Of a stretch of 64,000 nt of DNA, positions 1 to 10,973 are shown piece by piece. The position numbers and the translations under genes were made by a program. The DNA comes from Phellopilus nigrolimitatus (lineage: Eukaryota > Basidiomycota > Agaricomycetes > Hymenochaetales > Hymenochaetaceae), in assembly GCA_021029095.1 (NCBI GenBank), contig JAJOHG010000004.1, positions 124,001 through 188,000 on the forward strand. The letters run 5' to 3'. Each line of letters opens with the position of its first letter. Position 1 is the first letter of the stretch. Under the pieces are notes generated by a model. That model made no database searches. It saw only the letters and a program-made list of their open reading frames with translations, and had not been told where the DNA came from.

Positions 1-1137
1 AAGAATTCTCGGGGGCGACGCGTTGATGTTGCTTGTTCTACGCGACAGGGACACGGCCCTCAATATTCTCAAAGACAGTTACTAGTAAGAACGCACCAAT
101 ATCCAGCATACCATGTGCTCAACACAAATGTAAGGAAGAACAATACCGTTGATCAAGATCAGGTCAGCTACGCTCGCGTTTAGGTGATTGCAAATGACGC
201 CGTCGTGATTGTGATGGAAAATCCTGTACTGATCCATCACCGCGATGCATACGATGCATATGGATGTTATGCCACAAGGAAGTCGACAGATGTGGTCTAA
301 GAAAAAGATAGCTGTCGAATTGAAAAACCAATGCGAACTATAGAAAACGCATGTGCTCTTTCGTGTCAAGTTTTAGACTTATTGAATCGACGATGCGGAC
401 CGAACTTCAACAAAAATACCTGCAACTCTGGTTCAGCCTCAGAAATGACGCCAGTAATAACGTCATCGTATTGAGATTCTAGACAAATGCGAAGCCGCCT
501 AGATACACGACGAATACTCAGCTGCTTTCTATGAAAATAGGACGACACGCGAAGAACTCCAGAGCGAGCGCTAGCATGTCTGTGACTGCATACATCTGCG
601 AGGAATTTTCAGGTTTTCAGGACAGACATCGCGATATTTTTCTGGTAGTTTAATACGCGAGTTTACTACATACTCCTCGTTGACAGAGAAAAGGATAATC
701 GGCGTAGCTCATTCACAGCTACTGTCTACCGGCCTGTGGATTCATACTGGACTTTAATATTATTCAAGCCTTGGTCTTGGGCCATGAGTGTTTGAAAATG
801 CCTAGCGTCATTTACACGTTTCGAAGACTATTCAACGTCGTGCAACTACGTATAGTTCATCCTCTTATGGCTGGTACCGGAGCACCTAGAAAGTGATCCA
901 ACTCAAAATCCACACATTGTTCGGCGTTAATTATGATAGATTTGCTCTGAGTAGTTCATGACCTTCTGGCGCGGCGGAGGTCAAGCTTAACTGGCCGGTT
1001 CTGGATGGTACAAACCTAAATACTCGTGCGCTTTTGGATTACCAATGGGATGGATTTTAACTTACATAAATGCATGAGTGCACATCGTGCACTTTCCCTC
1101 GTGGAGCAGGGCATCCAATGAACACTTCATAATACGA
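1..1137. other. No recognised gene at left edge
   Basis: Only short open frames without ATG starts occur here. On the minus strand, frames around 82-548 encode hydrophobic stretches, but they show no motif I recognise and no convincing splice-joined exon series. The region lies 3' of the minus-strand deaminase gene, so part of it is probably its 3' flank. Confidence 0.5.
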
Positions 1138-2443
1138 CTATGAATGAGCACGTTTCTTGAACCTGTTGTCCATGCTCATCCTCGCAAGAAGCTCAACAGC
1201 CTCTTGCTTCAGACCCAAACCAAGGGGTGACTCGGCCAGTAACATGGCGTATTCTCCCAAGAGTGAGTTTCGGAAAGGTAATGTGTCGTCGGTCTGTAAA
1301 TACATTAGTATCTGACAAAAGTAGTCCATAGATCAGGATCTAGAAGCTCACACAGACGGCAACGGGGTGATTGAGATTGAAGTGGTAGTTCAGGTGATGG
1401 TCTTCAAGACTCTTGACGGTTTTGCATCTGAGTCATAAATCAGCGCTCATTTTCACGTACGTAGCCATTCTGAATTAAGGGCTGTCGGTGCTTACAGAAG
1501 ATTTGATGACAGGCATATCTCTATGGCGATTCCATGATCAAGGACGTATTTCTTTGCCTCCTCATCCAAAAAAGTTGCATGCCCTACCCGATCTGGTTCA
1601 ATAGACAGAAGCTGCATCGTTTCTTCAGGGCTGTTGGACTCAGTCTGTTGTTGTCGGAATTAGAATCATCTCAAATCAAGTAGATGGGGAAAAGGATAGA
1701 TACTTCGGCAACGTGCAATGTTATTCCTAGGCCGGCTGCTTTTGCTTTTTCAAAAATGCTGGCAAAGAGCTTCATGTCACCTGACTAGATGACGCTGTAA
1801 GTACTACGTATATGTTTGTGAAATAAAATAAATAAAGAAGCTGAAGGTTTACCAAGGGATCTCCACACAAGTCGACGCCTACGAGACGTCGACCGGCTCC
1901 TTTGAGATTTACGGCTATGTCAATGCACTCCTCTGCAACTTCAGGAGACATTCTACGGTCCAAAGCAAGAATATATGCTGCTTCATCCTCGGGATATTTC
2001 TCTATCTCGTCAAGGACAGTCTCCACGTATTGCAGACGAGTCATATGTTGCGTTTCTCTTGGCCCGCTTCGAAGCTCCAGATACGAGCATTGTCTTTCTT
2101 TCCCGCCTAGGAAGTCTTCCAAGACAGCGCGTGCGGCATATGCGAGGGTTTCGCGCGTAGATGTCAGTGCATAGATAGCAGTGAACAATCCAAAAAAGTC
2201 GTTGATCGTGTCAAGCTCTACACCTTTCCGGAGCTTCTCGATACCATCTCTAACGTCACTGGACTGCAGTTCGCCAGTTTTTGCGACATAGCTATTGGCG
2301 AGCTCCTGTAAAGATGAGAGAGGGATGCAACCGTTTAAGTGGGCATGGAGTTCAGCTTTGGGAAGAGATTGTATGAAAGCAATTTGCTCTAGAGTAAGGG
2401 ATGCGAGAGCCTCTGCAGGCGGTCCAAAAATCGCCCGAGGCAT
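1138..2443 (-). CDS. ADAL: Adenosine deaminase-like protein (ADAL/MAPDA type)
   Basis: Metal-dependent deaminase of the adenosine/AMP deaminase superfamily. The ADAL branch is known to deaminate N6-methyl-AMP to IMP in nucleotide salvage. The first exon (2443 to about 1853) starts at an ATG and carries the zinc motif HAHLNGC near residue 34. Later exons on the same strand supply GDMKLFASIF and ITLHVAE (about 1790-1710), a strand with RVGHATFLDEE and EICLSSN (about 1640-1500), HHLNYHFNLNHPVAVC, and the catalytic/metal Asp in TDDTLPF (about 1290). The frame ends at a TAG at 1138. Four to five introns are implied and the product is about 340 residues, as expected for the family. It diverges from the unknown gene that starts at 2674. 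The family is clear from order and spacing of motifs; substrate choice is inferred from family. Confidence 0.9.
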
Positions 2444-2673
2444 GATAGAAAATGATTATATGTCCCACTTATTTTGTCAAGTTGTCAAAGACGTTTACAG
2501 GGAAATCTCGCGAGTGAGTCATAGGCAGCCGGAGGGAAAAGTTTAAACTCAGCACGGCTGCGTCCAGATTTCCAAATTCAGACGATGTGGCTGACATCCT
2601 CGTCGACGGTCACGGCGGACGACTTTCTCACTGTAACCGCGATTATCAAAAGCAACTTTTTTCGGAGAAAGAA

Positions 2674-3924
2674 ATGCGCAAATCTATATCTCTCACGTCG
2701 ATATTCGCTTCTCTTAGAATTCCAGCCGGAACGACGCACGCCATCATCCCCGCAATCCGGATCGTTAAACCGACTAATCCTGCACCACAATTGAACGGTT
2801 TCGCAGGCGGAATCCGTCGATGGCGCGGCGCGCTCGGTACGATGGGTGACTTCACGCTGCAGCTTCCAAGTCAAGGGCTCACGCGTGGTGCGCGCCTCGC
2901 ACTCGCTCGCCAGGGCTGCGCGACGGGCAGCTTCAGGTTGAACTGTGCCGAATCCTTGTACGCGGTCGATGCCCAGGGAAGGGCAATGTTCCAACGGATT
3001 CAACTCGATGAGGAGCTGGAAGCGGCGCGATTTGGGTTGATGGAAAAACCTCCGATGCGTGGCTCGGATGGTACTTCTGTTGAATCTGGTACTGTGATCC
3101 AGAGCCTGGCCAGTGGAATTGAAGATCGAAAGGCGGCGAGGCGCACTGCAAGTGAGTTGGCTGGACATTTTAGGAACGTTTCGCATCGCACTCGTCAAAG
3201 GAATATACTGGCATCCAAGAGTATGCGTCATAGTTCAAGCGGACTCTCGAGCTGCGCGACATTCACCGAGGGCCTATGCAACTTGGAGGACTACATGCGC
3301 GCCGGAGATGCGAGCTCTGGCAATCAGACCACGACATCGGGCCTGTCTACCTCTTTTTCTATGCAGGATATTGGACATGTGCTTCATGATCTAGACGAAA
3401 CTTGCGCAAGCCCTATTTTGACATGGTTCGAATCGCTAAAGAAGAGGTCTCAACCGATTTCGAACGGCGCTAACGTCAAGAAAAGAGCATCTACTGGTTC
3501 TTTGACAAGATCTTTCTCATGCTGGGACCTTGACCTTACGTTCTCTGGCTCGGAAATCGCGTTCACGGCTGACAACAGATCGTTCATGTCGTCAACCCCT
3601 GTTACGATGCGTAGGAAGATTCAGAAACGCCGCGCGTATACGCGGAGCCTAGAGCATCTCAAAGACAACACCAACTCGATCCTTAGCACACCTTCTACGC
3701 CGCGTCACCTGACACGAAACAACTCCTGGGCGAGGCTGCGGCACAGGATGTCGAAGAGTTCTAGTACGATTTCCAAGAGCAGGGAACGCGGGCAAAATCT
3801 TCAAGGCGGGCAGGTGGTCCAAGGATCTGCTAGCGTCGCATCGGGCCTCTATCTAATTTTTCAGCAGGGAATTTCAATGACCTGGGGTCAATCCCCGAGG
3901 ATACAAGAGGAAGCACTCTCGTGA
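2674..3924 (+). CDS. Unknown basic, Ser/Arg-rich protein
   Basis: A single long open frame of about 416 codons from the first in-frame ATG (2674); the same frame is open further upstream but only from a GTG. I recognise no domain. The N-terminal 150 residues are mixed, with an acidic patch (LDEELEAARFG). The rest is rich in Ser, Thr and Arg, with phosphosite-like runs such as STPSTPRHLTRNNSW and RSFSCWDLDLTF, suggesting a disordered regulatory or adaptor protein. It diverges from the ADAL-like gene (230 bp between starts) and converges on UBA4. No intron is needed, which is unusual among these neighbours. Length and absence of stops support coding; function is unknown. Confidence 0.6.
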   Translation: MRKSISLTSIFASLRIPAGTTHAIIPAIRIVKPTNPAPQLNGFAGGIRRWRGALGTMGDFTLQLPSQGLTRGARLALARQGCATGSFRLNCAESLYAVDAQGRAMFQRIQLDEELEAARFGLMEKPPMRGSDGTSVESGTVIQSLASGIEDRKAARRTASELAGHFRNVSHRTRQRNILASKSMRHSSSGLSSCATFTEGLCNLEDYMRAGDASSGNQTTTSGLSTSFSMQDIGHVLHDLDETCASPILTWFESLKKRSQPISNGANVKKRASTGSLTRSFSCWDLDLTFSGSEIAFTADNRSFMSSTPVTMRRKIQKRRAYTRSLEHLKDNTNSILSTPSTPRHLTRNNSWARLRHRMSKSSSTISKSRERGQNLQGGQVVQGSASVASGLYLIFQQGISMTWGQSPRIQEEALS

Positions 3925-4300
3925 CGATGCATGTACAATGACTGGTTTCTCTCTTTTCCAGTGCATAACGGCGTCAGTCTATTTGTTATCTTTGCTGTTT
4001 TTGTTTTTGTTTCCTTTTTTGTTTCTTTTTTTGGAGGGAAGGGTTTACTTGCTATCTGTCTGTGGTTTCGTATTCTTCGTATCTCCTAACTCTTCACACA
4101 TGACGTTTAATCCTCGCAATGCATTTCCTTGGGTTCTGCTTTTTTTTAATGGTTTGAAGTTTCTCAGAGCCTACGCGCACCATCTGTGAGCGATTCGAAT
4201 CACCAATGCCAGCTCATATCTAAGCCTGAAGTAAGGCGTCTCATAATGCTTAAGCAAGTATTTTACCGCTGTTAACGACCGACCAAAAGAAATCAGACAT
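3925..4300. other. Convergent intergenic/3' UTR region
   Basis: T-rich DNA between the unknown plus-strand gene and the UBA4 stop. It has long pyrimidine runs near 3990-4035 typical of fungal 3' flanks. No gene seen. Confidence 0.6.
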
Positions 4301-5925
4301 CTAGTAAACAGGGAATTCAGGATCGACGTCCGCCGCCCAACTTCTCAATCCCCCAATCAGATCCACAATTTCTCCTGGTGACGCAGTATCACTGCCTGCT
4401 CTGAGCGCGTCGGCCGCGATTTGGGAATCGTTTCCAAGCCGGCAGACAAGAACCGTAATTGATTTTGCCTCAGCGTCTCTCTCCGAAGGGAGATGCGATG
4501 ATGGGCTAGCGACGAGTTCGGAAAGAGGGACGTCTGCGCAGGTTTAGTTTAATGCGCAGAATATCAGTGCAGAAGATAACGTACTGATGGAGTTTGGCAA
4601 GTGGCAGATGCCAAATTCGACTGGACTCCGCACGTCCAATATTCGTACTGAGTGCTCGTCGCTCGAAATCCTTTTGTTAAGCTCCTGCAGAACTGATTAA
4701 TCAAATCCCGCAAGTGATAATATAATGCGATACAGACATCCGCTGCAATTCGTCTCCTAGTACGATCGATCACATCAAGCCCTCTCTGCACCCAGTCGGG
4801 TCGAGGGCCGCCACAGAAAGAGATGTAGTCGAGTTCAGAAATCGCCCCGAGCCGCTCACCCTCATCGCCACACGCAGGACACGTCTTTCGACGCGTACGC
4901 AACTTGATGCTTCGGAAAGGCGGGAAAGCCAGGGCGGAGTAGATTAGGAGAGTGGGTTTAGTGTCTTGGGTGGAACGAATGATATTAAGAAAAGGGTGGA
5001 GATATATGGAAGAAAGGGAAAGAATCACCGTAAATACCTGTGATAATTTTAATTGCTTCGAGTGCTTGCATCGTGCCGATGATGCCCGTAACCGCACCCA
5101 AGATTCCCGTTTCCTCGCAGCTACCCGCCATCTCGGGCGCCGGCGGACGCGGGAACAGGCAGCGGTAGCACGGGCCGCGTTTCTGCTGCCCGTTCTCGTC
5201 GACTGGGCCCAGAGGCAAGTTGTACGTGCACAGCTGCCCGTCGAGTCTCTGCGCAGCGCCACTGACGAGCGGCTTTGCGAGACGCACGGCGGTATCGGAG
5301 AGAAGGTAGCGAGCGGGCGCATTGTCCGTGCAGTCGAGCACGATGTCGTACACCGCAATGATGTGCTCCGCATTGGATGGGTCAAGAGGCGCGTTGAACG
5401 TATCTATGAGGACGCGACTGTTGAGTCTGGGGTAATTGAGACGCGGGAATGTGAGTCTTGAAAACGTGATTGAAGAGCGAGACGGCGCACCGCTTGAGAG
5501 CCTGGGCGGCAGAGTCAACCTTTGCCATGCCAAGCGTCCCTTCTGAATGTAAGACCTGGCGCTGCAGATTCGATATCTCGACGACGTCGGGATCGACGAT
5601 GCCGACTCGGCCTGTTTACGAAGAGCATGGTAGGAATGTCAGACTGTAACTTTTCGAACGAAGGGGAGCGACAAACCAACACCCGCTGCACAGATGTACT
5701 GAAGTGCCGGGCAGCCGAGGCCACCTGCACCCACAACAAGGACGGACGCATTTCTGAGCTTCACCTGCGCTAGATGCCCGAGTGGACGCTTGCATTGGTT
5801 GGTGAAGGTTGAGACGGCTGGCAGCTTGAGTGCACACCAGATAGCCCGAGACCGTCTATAATCATCTGTCTGCCATATCTTTTGTAATCCTCGAGGGGCA
5901 GACTTAAATCGGGGTCACTGGACAT
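4301..5925 (-). CDS. UBA4: UBA4/MOCS3: E1-like adenylyltransferase and sulfurtransferase
   Basis: Activates the ubiquitin-like sulfur carrier Urm1 by adenylation and thiocarboxylation, for tRNA wobble-uridine thiolation and protein urmylation in the cytosol. Order seen on the minus strand: [13 protein letters not shown] near the N terminus; a ThiF/E1 fold with the nucleotide loop [42 protein letters not shown]; two zinc-type cysteine pairs (CYRC and CPAC); E1 cysteine region [17 protein letters not shown]; and a C-terminal rhodanese domain with active-site cysteine in VCRLGNDSQ. About five introns; stop TAG at 4301. I chose the ATG at 5925 because it sits about 12 codons before the conserved YGRQ. 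An open stretch extends upstream, but without an ATG, so an extra 5' exon is possible. Confidence 0.93.
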
Positions 5926-6706
5926 GTTCGAGAAAGACGCAAAAATGAGGATCGGCGGCTCGTCGCGCGTGGCAAGTTTCAACTTCGGCTTTGGTAAATC
6001 AAACAACAGTACTTATGTTTCCGGTTCGCGATCCTCTTAGAAGAAGTGAGGCAGAGTGTGTTGAAATACGAGGGGCGAGATCGCCAACAGTCGCGCACAG
6101 AAAGTCTTTGGCCCGTTGGTGGTGGTGGGCCGCGGGCAAACGCGATACAAACGATCAGCCTATATGCTATGTAGCTGCTTACCAATCTACGATATGTCCG
6201 TAACCCCGAAACCGTTTCTGCGCGTTCGCCGAAATTCCAACAGGACGAAAGTGGGCGAGAATTTCAGTTGAAGAATGAGTAAGAAGCTGCTGCTTTCTTT
6301 CGTGAAGTTGACAGATACCGAAATTTGAACAACGAGTCCGACAGCTAGCCATACGGTAACGCTTGCTGAACAGATTAATATTATCTGAAAGTGTCTGACC
6401 AATGTCTTTACATGCAATCTACAGCTTTTTATGAGAACCCCGCTCTCAAGAAAGGGGAACTGAGAAGAACACAGGCTGAAGTGGACGAAGAGACATGAAA
6501 TTATTTTTTGTAAGCTCTGGGTGAATATCCGACTTCCTTCAAAGCAGCGAGATAACGCAACGTAGCCGATAACTCGATGATGTACTACACGTCGAAAGAA
6601 GTGCTTATTTCATGCACATTGGAGTGAGCATGAGGGGAAGGCTGCTCCTCGTAAATTCGAGTGTTATCGGTGATGACCTAGGCAAAAAACACCTTGTAGA
6701 GCTCTC
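5926..6706. other. Intergenic between UBA4 and DUF6533 gene
   Basis: AT-rich DNA. A minus-strand frame near 6187-6417 encodes one hydrophobic stretch (ASVTVWLAVGLVVQISVSV) that could be a membrane-segment remnant, but no flanking exons were found, so no gene is called. Confidence 0.5.
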
Positions 6707-8420
6707 TTAGCCTGGTAGCACGGTGGCACTAACCTCTTGTGCACCTGGAAGGGCCTGGAAATCTGATATAGCAGTTGGTGAAGAATAGATCCGCTCAATT
6801 GGCATATAATAACTCTTCTTCAGGGATATAAACAAGTTCGGGGCCAGTATTCCAGAAATTGCTATTGAACCAAGTAGGTGTTCATGGGCAAAGAACAAAA
6901 GCTGCGAAAAGACAATAAATAAGATCTCGTGTTTGATCCGAGAGACTGATGTTTACCCACATCTTCTTTGCTCAAGAGGCAAAGGCCTAGCAAATAGGCT
7001 ACGAAAATCCTGTCTCGAGATCAGTACAGAAGGCATTTCAACGGAATTGCATGTTTACACAGAAAAGTATAGGACATTATCTTGAACTATCATATCGGCC
7101 AAAGACCTTTGCCGGATAATGCAGCGAAATGTGTTGGTTCTCCATGCTTTATAAAGAACTAGAGAAAACGATGTTGTCTCATTTATGAAGTAGGGTGCCC
7201 AAAATAACGGTGTGTAAAAACTAGTGGTGCCACCTAGATCCAGACCCAATGTGCTCGGTCTCACATAACGGGTTATGTATTGAAGCCCTGTAGAATTGGC
7301 ATATGCATATGGTCAGAACATTCCTGTAATTCAATCATAAAGAGCTTCGCTCTTACTGGAAAGCTCGGTCGCTTCATATATAAAAAATACAACTGCAAGT
7401 ATATTTAGGATGCAGAAAGCATATAAGATGTTTCTGTTTTTTCCGAACAAGGCATAGGTTCGAAGCTGAAGTAGCACTTGTTTATTGTGTCGGTATTATA
7501 AAATGGGCGTGGCAATTTACAAAAACTCACCCATGGCACAAAAAACGATACACGCTCCTGTATAGACCAGCATATGAAAGGGGAAGGCTGTATGCAAGTA
7601 TGCAAAGATTAGACATTAGAACGGTATTTTAGATTCTGACTTGCCATACTTGTGCTAAATAATAGAAGTTAGTAAGAGGATATGACGGAGCTCAAAGTGA
7701 TGGCTCACTAATCTCGAAGACCAACGGCAGTTACGGGATCTATACATACTTTTACACCATTGATCGTGCTTTGGAGACAGGATATTGATGAATAAATCAT
7801 AGGCTCAAGAGAAAGCCCGACTGTATCTGACAATATGAGAATAGTTCGACGGAAGATTGGACAATTTACCACCTTCAGAAATATCATATCTGAGATGAAA
7901 TGTTCAGTGTGCTGTCAAATTGACGGAAAAGTGTGCAAGCAAACTGGATCTCTCACATAATGAATGCTGATGTCAGATATCTTGCCTTTCAGGTAGTAAT
8001 GTGAGGGCTAAATTTATACTTGCTCTGTTAAGAACTTACAACGATGTATACAAAGGTTCCGAATGTCAACGGCCTCATCTGATTTCAAGTTCACCCATCT
8101 GAGTGTTGACTAGAACTTTAGCCGTTGAGGACACATACCCAGACGAAGTTGATCTGATAAGAGTTAGCATTCGTCAATATGCACTGTCTGACTATTCGAC
8201 GTACCTCATCTCCGAGTGTAAGGACTAATGAAAGGCTGTATTTTAAAACATGTAGTAACGCTAGATATGTTGAGCCAGTACGCACCATAATTGTAGAAAA
8301 AAGCCACCAATGTGACAACTGTGGGTGCAATTAAATATTAAATATCTTTTAGAGTAAACTAAATATACCTCGCAAGTTAACAATAGCTTGACTGAAATTT
8401 GTGAGTTGATTCGTGTCCAT
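6707..8420 (-). CDS. DUF6533-type seven-helix membrane protein (many small exons)
   Basis: Reconstructed from short exons joined at GT...AG sites. Exon 1 (8420-8369) starts MDTNQLTNFSQAIV. Following exons give VVTLVAFFYNY, LLHVLKYSLSLVLTLGDE, INFVW and MRPLTFGTFVYIV, matching the signature block of DUF6533 (hydrophobic helix, Leu-Thr-Leu-x-x-Glu-Val, Phe-x-Trp). Downstream come a YDLFINILSPKHDQWC loop, FHMLVYTGACIVF, the helix start LLQLRTYALFGKNR, a helix ending in FFIYEATE, a long exon (about 7280-7060) with APYFINETTSFSLVLYK and DNVLYFS, and the last exon (about 6897-6707) with AISGILAPNLFISLKK. Stop TAA at 6707. Family known from Agaricomycetes, function unknown; it resembles a GPCR-like topology. 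One or two small junctions between about 8030 and 7760 are unresolved. Confidence 0.78.
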
Positions 8421-9958
8421 AATGACCGCGATCGGTGAATTTCCGAAGGGTGGAATAGGTCGGGGATCTTAGGTGATTGTGAACGAGGAAGGCTCTGGTG
8501 TCGCTTTTAACATTCCTCTTGGAACAGATACGTCTTTGTATAGCGCGCAACAGGGCGACAGGCAAGGTCCGTGATTGAAGGAACCGAATAAGATTCCAAG
8601 AGACTTGATATTGACCGTGGAAGGAACTGAAACGAAACTCAAGCATCGGTCACGGTACGGATTTTCTCGCTACACACATGATTTGATGGTCAGTTCTACA
8701 GCAGTCCTCTGTCCTGATCTGTCCATCTATGAGCTACATATGGGAATCAATCAATATGTCCCGATGTCATAGTAATCTTGAAAGAACACACGAGTGGAGA
8801 ATATGGGAATGGCATGGCCATCATTGACAAAATCCGCAAGTTTCTAAGGTTTCATACGTCTCCCGCGAGCTATTCTGGCCGAAGTTAAAACTATCCAATC
8901 TGTCGCATAGGGCATTCGTATCGGTGGATCGTATTTTCGTAGGAAAACCCGGCAACAATGAGCAGGCTCCGAGTTTGAGGAAACGAGTCCTCCATCTAGG
9001 CAAAGCTGACCAGGCCAGATTCAGTTATCTACGCGACCATACGCGACCCAGAGTGTTAGAAGAGCGAGTTTCCGCATAAGATACCGCTTTCTGCTAGTGC
9101 TTTGTCAGGTCTTTTCAAACTAAAAGAGATAGTCATCCCTTCCTGAGTCGCCATATGGATCGTGAGTCAAAAGTTGCCATCGAATTCTCCTGGAAACGCT
9201 GATACTCCAGACAGCTTCATAATGGCACAAACAAACATTCGATGTGGCGGCGACACAGCAGTTTGAGGCCGCAGTGAACCCAGCTTCAACTCGTGCTTCT
9301 GATCTGCTCCTTTTGGTGTCTCGCCTCGCCAATGGTCAACCACTTACAGACACCCATATGGGAGAGGATTTCCCTGCGCTTAGCGTTTCTCGTCTCTCCT
9401 GCTCGCAGGCCGTACCACGCAATCCAGACGTCGAGCTGTTGCGCTTCATGCAATCCAGGCCCTGAATATACATATGTATTTAATAGTCTCGGAAGAAAAT
9501 AGATACGCACTGCTGGATTTGATGATGACGATGCACATCGTTGTGATTGACAGGTGTCGTACTCCATAACGCCGTCTCGGAAAAGGGAACGATGGCGATA
9601 TCATGGCGGTGTAAGACCCAGGTTTAAGGTCCCGTTGCAACGCTGCCTTTTATCACAGAAATATTTTGAGTATCAATCATACATATAAAAACAAGGACGG
9701 TTACTTATTCTCGGAACAGACGGAAGTCGAATTCAAACATGATCATTGTTTATCTTCTGGTACGCGAGTTGCGAAGAGGAGTACAAGTTTAATGCTGCCC
9801 GTGCCGTTTTAAGCGGCTGGCGAGTGTGGCTAGCCAACAGCTGACGTAAATACCCACGCCTGGCCTTTCCTTGCTCCCCAGACGACCCCAGCCAAAGCGC
9901 CAAAACACAAAAGCGCTTAGCGCTTCTCGCTTATCCCTAATCCAAACGCAACACGACG
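8421..9958. other. Long intergenic region
   Basis: About 1.5 kb between the divergent DUF6533 gene and the ZNF830-like gene. Only short shadow frames are present; no exon series or RNA gene was recognised. It probably holds both promoters. Confidence 0.5.
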
Positions 9959-10868
9959 ATGGCCGACGCGCGCGCGCTGCTGCGCGCCCGGCGCGAAGAG
10001 ACGCGCATTACGCATCCGCACGCGCGCTACACGAGCGCCGGCCAGCTGCGTTGCGCGGCGTGCGGCGCGCCCGTGAAGAGCGCCGCGATGTGGGAGGGCC
10101 ACATCGGCAGCAAGGCGCACCGCGTCGCGGCGGCTGCGCTGCGCGCGCGCGAGGAGGAGGCGCGCAGGCGGGAGGAGGGCGAGCGGCTGGGGAAGCGGAA
10201 GGCGGGCGACGAATGGACGTGGATGCGGGTCCGGATGCGGACGACGGGAAGGATGTGGATTCCCATGCGAAGAAGAGGCGCCTGAGCGAGGAGCCGCATC
10301 CGCCTGCGATGGAGAGCGCGGCAGGCGGCTTCCCTGCCGACTTCTTCTCGGACCCCGCCCAGGCGCCCACGCTCTCCGCCGGCGCCGATGGCGAGGGTGA
10401 TGAAGGCGAGGACAACGCAGAACCGGACGAAACGGAGAAGACGCAGCTCGAGCGCGAGTGGGCGCAGTTCCAGGCGTCGCTGGCCGCGGCCGCGGAGGCG
10501 CGGGACGACGACCGGCGCGAAACGTTCGAGCGCGCGACGGTGTTCGCCGAGCCCGAGATTGTGGGCGGCGGCACGGAGGGCTTCCCGCCTGCTGTGGCTG
10601 GTGCGCCCGAGCCGGCGGAGGCGGAGGAGACGGAGGAAGAGCGCCGGCGGCGGAAGGAGACGGAGGACCGGGAGCTCATCATGGACCGGCTTGTCGAGGA
10701 GGTTCATCTTTGTTAATTCTTACTCTATAGCATTCGCAACTAACGCACGAATGCTACCGACAGGAGCGGGTTCAGGAAGAGGCGGACGAGCGCGTCGGGC
10801 TACTGAAGGCGCGTGTAGAGGCGCTGAAGAAGGCGCGCGAGGCGAAAAGGGCAGGTAGGAAGACATAG
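9959..10868 (+). CDS. ZNF830/CCDC16-like C2H2 zinc-finger protein, apparent frame break
   Basis: Nuclear protein; the family is linked to pre-mRNA splicing complexes and genome maintenance. It starts at the ATG at 9959 (MADARALLRARR). A single C2H2 finger reads CAACGAPVKSAAMWEGHIGSKAH (in parts CAAC and H-x5-H, about residues 38-60), followed by an Ala/Glu/Arg coiled coil and KRKA. After about 10200 the coding signal moves to another frame: MDVDAGPDADDGKD, KKRRLSEE, ADFFSD, LEREWAQFQASL, TEEERRRRKETED. A 60-bp intron near 10700-10763 then leads to the coiled coil ERVQEEADERVGLLK and a TAG at 10866-10868. No GT/AG pair fits cleanly at the frame change: either a 1-nt indel or sequence error, or an unlikely 44-nt intron at 10124-10167. 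GC content is very high here. Confidence 0.82.
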
Positions 10869-10973
10869 GACTCGTACAACGCCTCGCTCATGGTTTGATC
10901 TACTTAAATTATTTCACGGAAAAGCATGTCTGTAATTTTTTTTTAAAACATTGTGATGATACAGTGGTACGGT

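Noticed and set aside
2587..2673. N-terminal 29 codons upstream of 2674 in the unknown gene
   Set aside because: This stretch starts with GTG, not ATG, so the start was moved to the first ATG.
3938..4189. 83-codon hydrophobic frame after the unknown gene
   Set aside because: Encoded by a T-rich 3' flank (Phe/Leu runs); typical chance frame.
6187..6417. 76-codon minus-strand frame with one hydrophobic helix
   Set aside because: No partner exons; could be a remnant but cannot be supported.
10008..10707. Two minus-strand frames of about 225 codons
   Set aside because: GC-rich antisense of the ZNF830-like gene, no motif, no ATG context.
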